In this document: positions 1 through 9,800 of the stretch, in pieces
Numbering within the stretch: position 1 is the first letter of the stretch
How the letters are laid out: every line of letters begins with the position of its first letter
Assembly (NCBI RefSeq): GCF_036014175.1
Contig: NZ_CP107917.1
Location: 2,666,001-2,730,000 of the forward strand
Direction of reading: 5' to 3'
Source of the DNA: Streptomyces sp. NBC_00443
GTDB taxonomy: Bacteria; Actinomycetota; Actinomycetes; Streptomycetales; Streptomycetaceae
DNA length: 64,000 nt
Made by a program: the position numbers and the translations under genes
Notes under the pieces: generated by a model
The model's database searches: none
Told to the model about the DNA's origin: nothing
The model's input: only the letters and a program-made list of their open reading frames with translations

Positions 1-38
1 AACACGAGAGGGTTGCGGTGGTCGAGGCGGGCTGTCAC
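1..38 (-). CDS. DUF177/YceD-family protein, N-terminal fragment cut by the window edge
   Basis: The minus strand from position 38 reads GTG ACA GCC CGC and gives MTARLDHRNPLV before the window ends. This matches the N-terminus I remember for streptomycete DUF177 proteins, which sit just before rpmF (L32) and rnc. AGGA lies a few bases upstream of the GTG. The preceding gene on the same strand is the DivIVA/SepIVA-like gene, which is the usual neighbour in actinobacteria. Only 12 codons are visible, so the identification rests on this short match and on synteny. Confidence 0.6.
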   Translation of the reverse strand, partial: MTARLDHRNPLV

Positions 39-134
39 GCCATTCCTGCTTTCGATCTGCTGAGCTCAGGGGGTCACTGCCCTTGGATGATCCCGGGCAG
101 CGTTGATCGCGGACGTACACGCGACCGAAGAGCC

Positions 135-164
135 AGGATACTGGACCTTTCGCTCATGGCCCAA
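135..164 (-). promoter_or_regulatory. Candidate promoter for the DUF177-rpmF unit
   Basis: On the minus strand TTGGGC (164-159) is followed after 18 bp by TATCCT (140-135), a fair match to a housekeeping sigma70-type promoter. It would give a leader of about 90 nt before the GTG at 38. An 11-bp direct repeat (GCCCAATCCGG) overlaps the -35 region at about 159-180. This is inferred from hexamers only. Confidence 0.35.
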
Positions 165-186
165 TCCGGGCCCAATCCGGTGGCCG

Positions 187-1293
187 TTACTGGCCGCGCC
201 CCTGCTCGTAGGCCCGCAACTGCTCCGCGCTGATCATGCTCGTGTCGAAGAGACTGGTCTCGTCGAGGGCGTAGCCCTGGCTGCCCTGTGCGGCCTGCTG
301 CGGGACCTGGTGCTGGACGTGCTGGGCGTGCTGGGCCTGGTGCGGGTCGTAGGCCGCCTGCTGGGGGTCGTAGCCCTGGTAGGCGTAGGGGTCGGCCTGC
401 TGGTAGCCGTAAGGATCCTGCTGGCCCGCGTACTGCTGCTGATAGCCGGCGTACGGGTCCGCGGTCTGCTGCTGGTAGCCGTACGCCGGCTGTACGGCCT
501 GCTGGTCGTACTGCTGCTGGGCCGGTACGGCGGCCTGCTCGGCCGGGGCCGCCGGAGCCGCCGCGGCGTCCTGCTCCGCGAGCGCGGCGAGGTCGGCGAG
601 GTAGTCGGCGTCGCTGGAGTGCTGAACGGTGCTGGTGTCCTCGGAAAGGGCGCCGAGGTCGTCGCTGGCGATACGGCCGTGCAGCTTCTGCCGACCGCGG
701 CCGACCGCCTCCAGAGTCTTGGCCAGGACCGCCTCGAAGGCGCCGAGCTTGACGTCGACGTATTCGTCGGCGTTGCGGCGCAGGGTCTCGGGGTCGTGGC
801 TGCGCTCGGGGGCGTCCTCGTCCTCGTAGCCGTGCTCGTCGGTGCCGGGTCCGGTGCCGAGGAGCTTCTCGCGGCCCCGGCCGACGGAGCCGAGGGTCTT
901 GGTGAGGACGACCTCGAAGTTGGCGAGCTTGGAGTCGACGTAGTCGTCGGCCTCCGCGCGGATGTCCTCGGCGTCCCTGCGGGCCTCGGCGAGGATGCGG
1001 TCGCCCTCGGCCTGGGAGCGGCGGGCGACCTCGGTGTCGGAGATCAGCGAACCGCGCTCGGCGTGCGCGCCCTGGATGATCCGGTCGGCCTCCTGGCGGG
1101 CCTGCTCGACCATCTGCTCACGGCCGCCGATCAGCTCCTGGGCCTGGGCGAGGGAGCCGGGCAGGGCCGCACGGACCTCTTCCAGCATCGCGAGCAGATC
1201 GGCGCGGTTGACCACGCACGAGGCCGACATGGGCATCGACCGGGCACCTGAGACCGAGGCGACGATCTCGTCGAGCTTGTTCTGCACGTCCAC
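187..1293 (-). CDS. DivIVA/SepIVA-like coiled-coil cell-division protein
   Basis: A 368-residue protein starting with GTG at 1293. Residues 30-115 are rich in Ala, Glu, Arg and Gln with heptad-like spacing, as in the coiled coils of DivIVA-type and mycobacterial SepIVA proteins, which organise septum or tip growth at the membrane. Two near-identical blocks follow at residues 114-144 and 174-204 (ADDYVDSKL...VGRGREKL and ADEYVDVKL...VGRGRQKL), an internal duplication 60 residues apart. Residues about 240-340 form a low-complexity Gln/Tyr/Pro tail, and the C-terminus is structured-looking again. Its place between coaD and the DUF177 gene matches the actinobacterial division and ribosome-biogenesis neighbourhood. 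The family call is good; the exact role is inferred. Confidence 0.8.
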   Translation of the reverse strand: MDVQNKLDEIVASVSGARSMPMSASCVVNRADLLAMLEEVRAALPGSLAQAQELIGGREQMVEQARQEADRIIQGAHAERGSLISDTEVARRSQAEGDRILAEARRDAEDIRAEADDYVDSKLANFEVVLTKTLGSVGRGREKLLGTGPGTDEHGYEDEDAPERSHDPETLRRNADEYVDVKLGAFEAVLAKTLEAVGRGRQKLHGRIASDDLGALSEDTSTVQHSSDADYLADLAALAEQDAAAAPAAPAEQAAVPAQQQYDQQAVQPAYGYQQQTADPYAGYQQQYAGQQDPYGYQQADPYAYQGYDPQQAAYDPHQAQHAQHVQHQVPQQAAQGSQGYALDETSLFDTSMISAEQLRAYEQGRGQ

Positions 1294-1351
1294 CGTGTGC
1301 TCGCCACTCTCTACTGCTGTGATGGAGACGGACGGGACGACTGTAGCCCCA

Positions 1352-1831
1352 TCAGTCCTTGCGCAGGCGCTTGTTGAGGGCCTCCAGAACCACCGGCGGC
1401 ACGAGGTGGGAGACGTCGCCGCCCCAGGTCGCCACCTCCTTGACCAGGGAGGAGGACAGGAAGCTGTAGGTGGGGTTGGTCGGCACGAAGAGCGTCTCCA
1501 CGCCCGACAGGCCGATGTTCATCTGGGCCATCTGCAGCTCGTAGTCGAAGTCGCTGACGGCACGCAGGCCCTTGACGATGGCCGGGATGTCGCGCTGCTT
1601 GCAGAAGTCGACGAGGAGGCCGTGGAAGGCCTCGACGCGGACGTTGCCGTACTCGGCCGTGACCTGGCGGATCAGGTCGAGCCGCTCGTCCACCTCGAGC
1701 AGGCCCTTCTTGGCCTTGTTGATCATGACGGCGACGTAGACCTCGTCGTACAGCCTGGAGGCGCGGGAAATGATGTCGAGGTGTCCGTTGGTGATCGGGT
1801 CGAACGACCCGGGACATACGGCTCGGCGCAC
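1352..1831 (-). CDS. coaD: Phosphopantetheine adenylyltransferase
   Basis: CoaD transfers AMP from ATP to 4'-phosphopantetheine, the penultimate step of coenzyme A synthesis, as a cytosolic hexamer. The nucleotidyltransferase signature is visible as CPGSFDPITNGHLD near the N-terminus. The C-terminal loop SFLSSSLVKEVA matches the family ISSS motif, and VKGLRAVSDFDYELQMA is typical. I chose the GTG at 1831 (159 residues, the usual length) because GAGGG lies about 7 nt upstream. An ATG at 1861 would overlap the rsmD stop as ATGA and add ten residues, so that start remains possible. The gene is co-directional with and just downstream of rsmD, a pairing common across bacteria. Confidence 0.95.
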   Translation of the reverse strand: MRRAVCPGSFDPITNGHLDIISRASRLYDEVYVAVMINKAKKGLLEVDERLDLIRQVTAEYGNVRVEAFHGLLVDFCKQRDIPAIVKGLRAVSDFDYELQMAQMNIGLSGVETLFVPTNPTYSFLSSSLVKEVATWGGDVSHLVPPVVLEALNKRLRKD

Positions 1832-1857
1832 TTGTGATCCCTCGCTCTCGGGTCCGG

Positions 1858-2445
1858 TCATCGTGCGTCTTCGCACGTGGAGGCGGCGCGACCGTACCAA
1901 AACGTTCCCTCGCCGTAGCGACGGGACCGGATCCCTTCGAAACCGTCCGGCCACCGGAACTCTCCGCCTCTGGTGCTGCGCTCCACGGTGACGAGCGCTT
2001 CGGCCGTGAGCCAGCCCCCCGAGCGGAGTGTGAGGAGAATCTCCCGAAGATCGTCGTCGGAGACGGCGTACGGGGGATCGAGGAAGACGAGGTCGTACGG
2101 CTCGGTCGGCGCCGGGGTCTGGATGATCTGTTCGGCTTTGCCCGACCTGACCTCGGCGCCAGGGAGTCCGAGGTTCTTCACGTTCTCGCGGACGACCCTG
2201 GCGGCTCGGGCGTCGGCCTCGACCAGGAGGGTGTGGCCGGCGCCGCGGGAGAGCGCCTCCAGGCCTACGGCCCCCGAACCGGCGTAGAGGTCGAGGACGC
2301 GTTCGCCTTCCAGCGGGCCGCCGAGGAGGGACTGCCAGGTGGAGAAGAGACCTTCGCGTGCGCGGTCGGAGGTGGGGCGGGTGCCGGTGCCTGGCGGGAC
2401 GGCCAAGCGACGTCCACCTGCCGTGCCGGCGATCACGCGGGTCAT
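1858..2445 (-). CDS. rsmD: 16S rRNA (guanine(966)-N2)-methyltransferase
   Basis: A 195-residue SAM-dependent methyltransferase that modifies G966 of 16S rRNA in the assembled 30S particle. The N-terminal MTRVIAGTAGGRRL and RPTSDRAREGLF are family hallmarks. VLDLYAGSGAVGLEALSRG is the SAM-binding motif I, and LVFLDPPY carries the catalytic DPPY motif of N-methyltransferases. The stop codon touches the upstream alternative start of coaD, so the two are probably translated from one transcript. Length and motifs are normal for the family. Confidence 0.95.
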   Translation of the reverse strand: MTRVIAGTAGGRRLAVPPGTGTRPTSDRAREGLFSTWQSLLGGPLEGERVLDLYAGSGAVGLEALSRGAGHTLLVEADARAARVVRENVKNLGLPGAEVRSGKAEQIIQTPAPTEPYDLVFLDPPYAVSDDDLREILLTLRSGGWLTAEALVTVERSTRGGEFRWPDGFEGIRSRRYGEGTFWYGRAASTCEDAR

Positions 2446-2500
2446 CTTGGGTCCTTGTTCGGGGGTGGTTACGGCTTCAGTGTGGCAGCAGGTTCGTCGT

Positions 2501-2562
2501 GCTTGCTCGCGCCCGCCCGGCGCAGCCGCATGTCGACACAGCCCCGCGCCCCTTTCGGGGCG
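2501..2562. repeat. Streptomyces-type extragenic GC-rich repeat
   Basis: The gap between recG and rsmD contains GCGCCCCTTTCGGGGCG with an adjoining CGCAGCCGCATGTCGACACA. On the minus strand this reads as a GGGGCGCGGGGCTGTGTCGA-like unit. I recall this unit as a dispersed intergenic repeat in many Streptomyces genomes. It includes a small hairpin (GCCCC...GGGGC). A shorter remnant of the same family seems to lie at 40978-41003. The family assignment is from memory, not from a search. Confidence 0.5.
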
Positions 2563-2569
2563 ACGCCGC

Positions 2570-4777
2570 TCACCCCTTTTCCAAGAACTGCTCCCTTTCC
2601 TCGTCCAGAAGGGCGTCCAGGGCCGTCCGCAGCCCGGGAAGTCCCGTCAGCTCCGGATCGGCAGCAACCAGCGTCGCCGCTTCCTCCCACGCCTCCGCGA
2701 TGATCTCCTCGTCCTCGATGACCGCCAGCATCCGCAGACTGGTGCGGGCCCCGGACTGTGCCTGGCCCAGGACGTCGCCCTCGCGGCGCTGCTCCAGGTC
2801 GATGCGGGAGAGTTCGAAGCCGTCGAGGGTGGAGGCGACGGAATTGAGGCGCTGGCGGGCCGCGCTGGCCTCCGGCATCTCCGTGACCAGGAGGCAGAGG
2901 CCGGGGGCGGAGCCTCGGCCGACCCGGCCGCGCAGCTGGTGGAGCTGGGAGACGCCGAAGCGGTCGGCGTCCATGATCACCATCGCGGTGGCGTTGGGGA
3001 CGTTCACGCCGACCTCGATGACCGTCGTGGCGACCAGGACGTCGGTCTCGCCGGCGGCGAACCGGCGCATCACGGCGTCCTTGTCGTCGGGGTGCATCCG
3101 ACCGTGCAGGACCTCGACCTGAAGGCCCTGGAGAGGCCCCTTGCCGAGCTGGTCCGCCACGTCCAGGACGGCGAGCGGCGGGCGCTTCTCCGCCTCGTCC
3201 TCCGGGGACTTCTTCTTGCCGGTCTTCTTCGGGTCGTCCTCCTCGTCCCCGATGCGGGGGCAGACGACGTACGCCTGATGGCCGTTGCCCACCTCCTCGC
3301 GCACGCGCTCCCAGGCGCGGGCCAGGAAGTGGGGCTTGTCGGCGGCCGGGACGACATGGCTGGCGATCGGTGAGCGGCCGGCCGGGAGCTGGTCGAGGAC
3401 CGAGGTCTCCAGGTCGCCGAATACGGTCATGGCGACCGTGCGCGGGATGGGGGTGGCCGTCATGACCAGGAGGTGGGGCGGCTGCTTGCCCTTGCTGCGC
3501 AGGGCGTCGCGCTGCTCCACGCCGAAGCGGTGCTGTTCGTCCACGACGACCAGGCCGAGGTCGTGGAACTGCACCTTGTCCTCGATCAGCGCGTGTGTGC
3601 CGATGACGATCCCGGCCTCACCAGTGACGAGATCGAGCAGTGCCTGCCGGCGGGCGGCAGCGCCCATGGACCCGGTCAGCACGACCACCTTCGTGGCCTG
3701 CTCCGCCCCGCCCAGCATTCCGCCCTCGGCGAGCTCGCCCATCATCTCGACGATCGACCGGTGATGCTGCTGAGCGAGCACCTCGGTGGGCGCGAGCATG
3801 GCGGCCTGCCCGCCCGCGTCGACGACGGCGAGCATGGCGCGCAGCGCCACCATCGTCTTCCCCGATCCGACTTCGCCCTGGAGCAACCGGTGCATCGGAT
3901 GCTCGGTCGCCAGGTCGTCGAAGATCTCCTTCGAGACCTTCTGCTGGCCCTCCGTGAGGGTGAAGGGGAGCCGGTCGTCGAAGGACGCCAGGAGGCCGTC
4001 GGGCTTGGGTTTGCGGGCGACCGCCGGGAGTTGGGAGTCGGCGTGACGGCGGCGGGCCAGGGCGACCTGGAGGACGAAGGCCTCGTCCCACTTGAGGCGG
4101 GAGCGGGCGTCCTCGATGTCCGCCTTGGTGTGGGGACGGTGGATCTTGAGCAGGGCCTCGGGGAGGGGAACCAGGCCGCGGCCCTCGCGGAGCGTGGCCG
4201 GGACGGGGTCGACCGCCTCCTGGGCGCTGGGCAGGACCGTCTGGATGGCCTTGCCGATCTTCCAGGACTCCAGCTTCGCGGTGGCGGGGTAGATCGGGAT
4301 GAGGGCGCCGGCCCAGGTCTCGACGGTTTCCTCCGAGTCGCCGCGCAGCAACTCGTACGCCGGGTGTGCCAGTTGCACACGGCGGTTGAAGACGGAGACC
4401 TTGCCCGCGAACATCGCGCGGGTTCCCGGCAGGAGCTCCTTGTGGGGCTTGTGAACGCCGTTGCCGAAGAAGACCAGTTGGAGCCGGCCGCTGCCGTCGG
4501 TGATCGTGACTTCCAGGCGCTGGCCCTTGCCGCGCGGGGCCTTGCTGGAGGCGAAGGTGTGCAGGCGCGCGTCGGCGACCATGGCGACCACCGTGACGTG
4601 CTCGTCCATGGGGAGGTCGGCGAGGTGGGTGAGCTGGCCGCGCTCCTCGTATCTGCGCGGGTAGTGGTGCAGCAGGTCGCCGACGGTGTGCAGGCCGAGG
4701 TGCTCGGCCATCACCTTCGCGGTGGGAGGGCCGAGCACCTTCTTGAGTGGTTCTTCCAGTGCGGGCACGAGATCCAT
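2570..4777 (-). CDS. recG: ATP-dependent DNA helicase RecG
   Basis: RecG is a monomeric branch-migration helicase that remodels stalled forks and Holliday junctions. An N-terminal OB-fold wedge region (residues about 60-150) precedes superfamily-2 helicase motifs. Motif I is QGEVGSGKTMVAL (about residue 302), motif II is VVDEQHRFGVEQRDAL (about 411), motif III is MTATPIPRT, and motif VI is QLHQLRGRVGRG. A charged, lysine-rich insertion (KKTGKKKSPEDE) sits in the second helicase domain. I use the ATG at 4777 (735 residues); an in-frame GTG (4792) and TTG (4798) upstream are possible. It leads the leftward housekeeping run. Confidence 0.95.
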   Translation of the reverse strand: MDLVPALEEPLKKVLGPPTAKVMAEHLGLHTVGDLLHHYPRRYEERGQLTHLADLPMDEHVTVVAMVADARLHTFASSKAPRGKGQRLEVTITDGSGRLQLVFFGNGVHKPHKELLPGTRAMFAGKVSVFNRRVQLAHPAYELLRGDSEETVETWAGALIPIYPATAKLESWKIGKAIQTVLPSAQEAVDPVPATLREGRGLVPLPEALLKIHRPHTKADIEDARSRLKWDEAFVLQVALARRRHADSQLPAVARKPKPDGLLASFDDRLPFTLTEGQQKVSKEIFDDLATEHPMHRLLQGEVGSGKTMVALRAMLAVVDAGGQAAMLAPTEVLAQQHHRSIVEMMGELAEGGMLGGAEQATKVVVLTGSMGAAARRQALLDLVTGEAGIVIGTHALIEDKVQFHDLGLVVVDEQHRFGVEQRDALRSKGKQPPHLLVMTATPIPRTVAMTVFGDLETSVLDQLPAGRSPIASHVVPAADKPHFLARAWERVREEVGNGHQAYVVCPRIGDEEDDPKKTGKKKSPEDEAEKRPPLAVLDVADQLGKGPLQGLQVEVLHGRMHPDDKDAVMRRFAAGETDVLVATTVIEVGVNVPNATAMVIMDADRFGVSQLHQLRGRVGRGSAPGLCLLVTEMPEASAARQRLNSVASTLDGFELSRIDLEQRREGDVLGQAQSGARTSLRMLAVIEDEEIIAEAWEEAATLVAADPELTGLPGLRTALDALLDEEREQFLEKG

Positions 4778-4848
4778 TCCACACCACGGCACTGACAATG
4801 CCGTAGAGGTCAGCGCGGCAGTCCGGGTAAACGTCTCGGAAACCCCTG

Positions 4849-4876
4849 GTCAGACGCTTCGTTTCGGCTCTAGGAT
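4849..4876 (+). promoter_or_regulatory. Candidate promoter for the HSP90-TPR unit
   Basis: In the divergent gap between recG and the HSP90-like gene, TAGGAT (4871-4876), a common streptomycete -10 form, is preceded after 16 bp by GTCAGA (4849-4854). It lies about 90 bp upstream of the ATG at 4968. The -35 match is weak, so this is tentative. Confidence 0.3.
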
Positions 4877-4967
4877 GGCGCGCTCCGGCCATCCTTTCGC
4901 GGTTACCGCCTCACCGGGACCGCCCGACCCCGCGCCGTCGCGAAGTCCCCCCACCGGCGCAGCGACG

Positions 4968-6805
4968 ATGGATTCCCAGACCTCACAGTCATCCCAGGCA
5001 CCTCAGCCGTCCCACTCACCTCATACGTTCCAGGTCGACCTGCGTGGTCTGGTGGACCTGCTCTCCCACCATCTCTATTCCAGCCCGAAGGTCTACCTCC
5101 GCGAGCTGCTGCAGAACGCGGTCGACGCCATCACCGCCAGACGCGCCCAAGAGCCGGACGCGCCCGCCAAGGTCCGCCTGTACGCCGAGTCGGGCGCCCT
5201 GCGGGTCGAGGACTCCGGGGTCGGGCTGACCGAAGCGGACGTGCACAACCTCCTCGCCACCATCGGCCGCAGCTCCAAGCGTGCCGAGGGGCTTCAGGAG
5301 GCCCGGTCCGACTTCCTGGGTCAGTTCGGCATCGGTCTGCTGGCCTGCTTCGTGGTCGCCGAGCGCATCCGGGTGGTCAGCCGCAGCGCCCGTACGCCGG
5401 ACGCGCCGCCCGTGGAGTGGACGGCGACGGACGACGGTTCGTACACCGTGCGGACGCTGCCGGACGACGCCCGCGCCGAACCCGGTACCACCGTGCACCT
5501 GGAGGCCCGGGCAGGGGCCGGCGAGTGGCTGGCGCAGGACCGGGTTCTCGCACTGGCGCGGGACTTCGGCTCGCTGCTGCCGTACGACGTCCGGGTCGGC
5601 GACGAGGCGGTCACCGACCTGCCCGCGCCCTGGGACCGGCCGTACCCTCCCCCGCCAACCGCAGGGTGGCCCTGGCCCGGCACTGTCACGACCTGTTCGG
5701 CTTCACGCCGCTGGACTCGATCGAGCTGGATGTGCCGCTCGCGGGGATCCGTGGCGTGGCGTACGTCCTTCCGTCGGCGGTCAGCCCCGCCCAGCGGGCC
5801 GGTCATCGCGTCCATCTCAAGGGCATGCTGCTGACCGAGCGCGCCGAACAGCTGCTGCCCGACTGGGCGTTCTTCGTGCGCTGTGTCCTGGACACCGACA
5901 GCCTGCGGCCGACGGCCTCACGCGAGTCGCTGTACGAGGACGAGACGCTGGCGGGCGTACGGGAAGCGCTCGGCGAAAGGATTCGGTCCTGGCTGACGGG
6001 GCTGGCGGCCGGTGATCCGGAACGGCTGGCGGCGTTCCTGTCCGTGCACCACCTGGGCGTGAAGTCCCTGGCGCGGCACGACAAGGAGATGCTGCGCACG
6101 ATGCTGCCGTGGCTGCCCTTCGAGACGACCGACGGGCGGCTGTCCCTGGAGGAGTTCGCGCAGCGGCACCCGGTGGTGCACTTCACGCGGACCGTCGAGG
6201 AGTACCGGCAGGTCGCGCCGATCGCGTCCGCGCAGGGCGTCGGGGTGATCAACGGCGGCTACACCTACGACAGCGAGCTGGTCGAGGCGCTGCCGTCGGT
6301 GCGGCCGGGGACGGTCGTCGCCGAGCTGGACGCGGACACCGTGACCGCGCATCTGGACTCGGTCGACCCGGCCGAGGAACTGGCTCTCGCGGGCTTCCTG
6401 GCGGCCGCGCGGGCGAAGCTCGACCTGCTGGGCTGTGACGTCGTCCTGCGCGCCTTCCATCCGCTGTCCGTGCCCGCGCTGCACCTCGACGACCGGGCTG
6501 CCCGGCACGAGCAGGCGCGCGCGGAGGCCGAGGAGCAGGCCGGCGACCTGTGGGCGGGCATCCTGGGCTCGCTGCGCGGCAGCGCGCCACGCGCGCGTCT
6601 GGTGCTCAACCACCTCAACCCGCTGATCCGGCGGATCAGTTCGCTGGGCGATCCGGAGCTGATCGGCACCGCCACCGAGTCCCTCTACGGGCAGGCCCTG
6701 CTGATGGCACAGCGCCCGCTCAGGCCGGCGGACTCCGCGCTGCTGAACCGGGCCTTCATCGGCCTGCTGGAGTGGGCCACGAACGGCGAGGAGGGCCGCC
6801 GATGA
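4968..6805 (+). pseudogene. HSP90-family ATPase (HtpG-like), frameshifted as given
   Basis: The N-terminal GHKL ATPase domain is clear. YLRELLQNAVDAI matches the LRELxxNAxDA motif that carries the ATP-site Asn. VEDSGVGLTEADV matches the DxGxG motif, and GQFGIGLLACFVVA is the glycine-rich lid motif. The reading frame that starts at ATG 4968 fails near 5646-5655 (a C-rich stretch after DRPY). The downstream frame then continues without break as SPANRRVALARHCHDLFGF to the stop at 6805. The total of 1838 nt is one base short of 613 codons, so a single missing base explains everything. It could be a recent inactivation or a sequencing/assembly error. The intact protein would be about 612 residues, close to bacterial HtpG length, with a divergent C-terminal part. 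The stop overlaps the TPR gene start as ATGA, implying translational coupling. Confidence 0.85.
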
Positions 6806-9800
6806 GCGACGTCACGGACTTCGACTCGCTGCGCCGGGCGATGGCGGAGAACGCCGAGGAGCCGGAGGGTCCCGCCCGCAACGCGCGCGCGGAGCAGCTG
6901 CTCGCCGAGGCCGAGAAGCTGGGCATCCCGCTCGCCGTGATCGAGGCGCTCGGTCACCAGCTGAAGGTCTACAACTACAGCTCCGAGAAGGACAAGATGT
7001 TCGTCCCCTTCGCGCGTCTGCTGCGCATGTGGGACGAGCGGCCCGAGGACTTCGACGAGTACGAGACGCACTCGCTGCACTGGGTCTTCAAGTGGATGTC
7101 GTCCGGCATGCTCGACCAGCCGCACGTGCCGCTCGCCTCGATCGAGAAGTGGCTCGGCGAGATGGAGCACCGCTACCGGCTCGCCGGGCACTCCGAACGG
7201 GCCGTGCGCAGCGCCGAGTTCAGCGTGGCCGCGCATGTCGGGGACGTGGCGCGGGCTGCGCGGGCCTACGGCGCCTGGCTGGCCGCCGACCGGGACAGCA
7301 TGGCCGACTGCCACGCGTGCGAGCTGCACGGGCAGGGCTGGTGGCAGGCCGAGCAGGGCCGGGACACGGAGGCGCTCGAGCTGTGGGCGCCGGTCCTGGA
7401 GGGCGAGTACGCCTGCGCCCACGAGCCGCACACGGTCCTCGCGTCCTCCCTGGCGCCCCTGCTGCGCCTGGGCCACGTGGACGAGGCCCGCGCCAACCAT
7501 CTGCGGGGCTTCAGGCTCGTACGGGCCATGGAGAGCATGCGCGGCGCCTACGCGGACCACGTCGAGTTCTGCGTGCTGACCGGCAACGAGGCGCGCGGCC
7601 TGGAACTGCTCGCGGAGCGGCCGGCCTACTTCACGGACACCGGGCATCCGCGCAGCAAGCTGGAGTTCATGGCGGTCGTGGCCCTGCTCATGGACCGCCT
7701 TTCCGGGCTGGGGCTGTCCGAGGAGCGGGTTCCGGGGCCGGCGGGCCGCGACTGGACCGCCGGTGAACTGGCCGCACACGCGCGTGCGCAGGCCCTCGCG
7801 CTGGCGGCGGGCTTCGACGGGCGCAACGGCACGGACCACGTCAGCGAGCGGGCACGCGCGCGTATGGAACAGCGGCCACTGGTGGAGCGGCTGCCGCTGG
7901 GGGTGCGTACGGCTGCCCGGCCGCAGGCGGTTGCGATGCCCGTATCGGCTGCGGCCGCCGCACCCGACGGTTCCGAGGGGGCCGACGCGCAGGCCGACCT
8001 GCCCGCGCTGCTCGCCGCGGCACGGCGGCTGTCGGACACCCTGCAACCCAACGCCATCGAGGCCTGGGCGGCCGTCTCCCGCGCCGCCGAGGGCGTCGAA
8101 CTGCACGCCCTCGACCGCGCGGAGATCGCCGACCACCGGGCGATGGACCTGGGCCCCGAGGGCATCCCCCTCTTCGAGGAGGCCGCCGAGCTGTACGCGG
8201 CGGCGGGCGACCCCGGGGAGGCGCTGGCGGCACGCGCGCGTGGAGCGTACGTAAGCGCTCTCGCCGGCGAGGTGGCGCAGGCCCTCACCGCGGTCGCCGG
8301 CCTGTACGACCGGGTTCTCGCGCTGTACGCCGAGGACGGCACGGGCGTACGTCAGACGGCGGCCGTGCTGATGAGCCGGGCGCGGATTCTGATGCGGCGG
8401 GTGCACGGGGCGCAGGACGCGGTGCCGGAGGCTGTGCTCGCCGACGCGGAAACCGCCGCCCGTGAGGTGCTCGCGCTCGTCGACGGGCGGGCCGGGGACG
8501 ACGACGTACGGCTTGCCTCGCGGGCCGCGGAGGCGCAGGCGATGCTCGCGGAGCTGGCGGCGCTCACCGGGGACGTGGAGGGGGCCGCGGAGCTGTTCGC
8601 GCGGGCTTCGGCGGAGTTCATCGGGGCCGGGCTGCCGTGGTTCGCGGTGGAGTACGAGGCCCGGCTGGCCGGGCTCGCGCACCATCTCGGCGACACCACG
8701 GAGGCCGAGCGGGCGCTGCGGGCGGCCCTGGAGCACGGCGGGCCGCATCTGGAGGCGCCGGGGCGGGCCCAGCTGCATCTTCAGCTGGCCGAGGTGCTCG
8801 GCGGCCGGGGCCTGTCCGAGGAGGCCGCCGAACACGCCCTGGAAGCGGCGCACTGGGCCGACGAGGCGGGCGAGAGCCGGACGCTGGGCGCCTGGGCACG
8901 GCAGCAGCTGGGCGGGTTCCTGCTGCGGCAGGGACGGTTCGCCGAGGCCGCCGAGGTGCTGGAGTCGGCGCTGCACGACCTGAGCGCCGAGACGCACGGC
9001 GACGGCGCGGTCGTCCAGACACAGTGGTGGCTGGGCGACTGCCTGAGCGAGCTCGGCGAGCACCGCGAGGCGGCCGAACGCCGGTTGCAGGCGGCCGAGA
9101 TCGCCCGGCACTGGCCCGAGCAGCACGACCACGCCACGCTGGCCCACCTCGCCGCCGAGTCCCTCGGCCACGCGGGCCTGCACGCCGAGGCGGACCAGGC
9201 GTACGCGCGCGCGGGTGCGCTGTGGCGCACCCTCGGCAATGTGCACGGCCTGGTCCGCTCCCTGCGTGCCCGCGCGTGGCTGGCGCTGCGGGTGGAGGAC
9301 GTGGAGGGCAGGGCGGACACGGCGTCCGAGTTGATGGCGAGCGCGGTCCGGGAGTGCAGGGCGGCGCTGGAGGCGGTCGACGACGACGCGGCGCGCGAAC
9401 GCCTGGTCGCCGAACTCGGCCACACCCACCGGCAGTTCGGTGACCTGCTCGCCCGTTCGGCCACGGAGGACGCCGAGGACGAGTCGATCCGGACCGCGCT
9501 GGAAGAGGCCCTGTCCCAAGTGACCCGGGCCATCGCGGTGTTCGTCTCCCTCGGCGAGGACGCCCTGCACGACCGCACCGGCGCCGAACTCGCCGCGGGC
9601 TGGCTGGAGGCCGACCTGAGCCGCCCGTCCGAGGCCGCGGCACGCGCGCGTGCGGTGCTGGTGGCGTACGACGGCCACGACGAGGACGACGAGGCGGCGC
9701 AGGAGCGGCGGGCGGAGGCCGGGCAGATGCTCCAGGTGGTGCTGGAGCAGGCCGACGCGGAGCAGGCCGACGCGGAGCAGGCCGACGCGGAGCAGGACAC

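Noticed and set aside
103..1251. Long open frames opposite known genes, for example 103-1251 plus strand and 3473-4795 plus strand
   Set aside because: They mirror well-identified genes on the other strand and arise from the extreme GC content; their residues are biased to Arg, Gly, Val and Ala with no family motif.
5640..5660. Programmed frameshifting in the HSP90-like gene
   Set aside because: No classical slippery heptamer with a downstream structure is visible, and the other frameshift in the window is of the same simple type in a C/G run.
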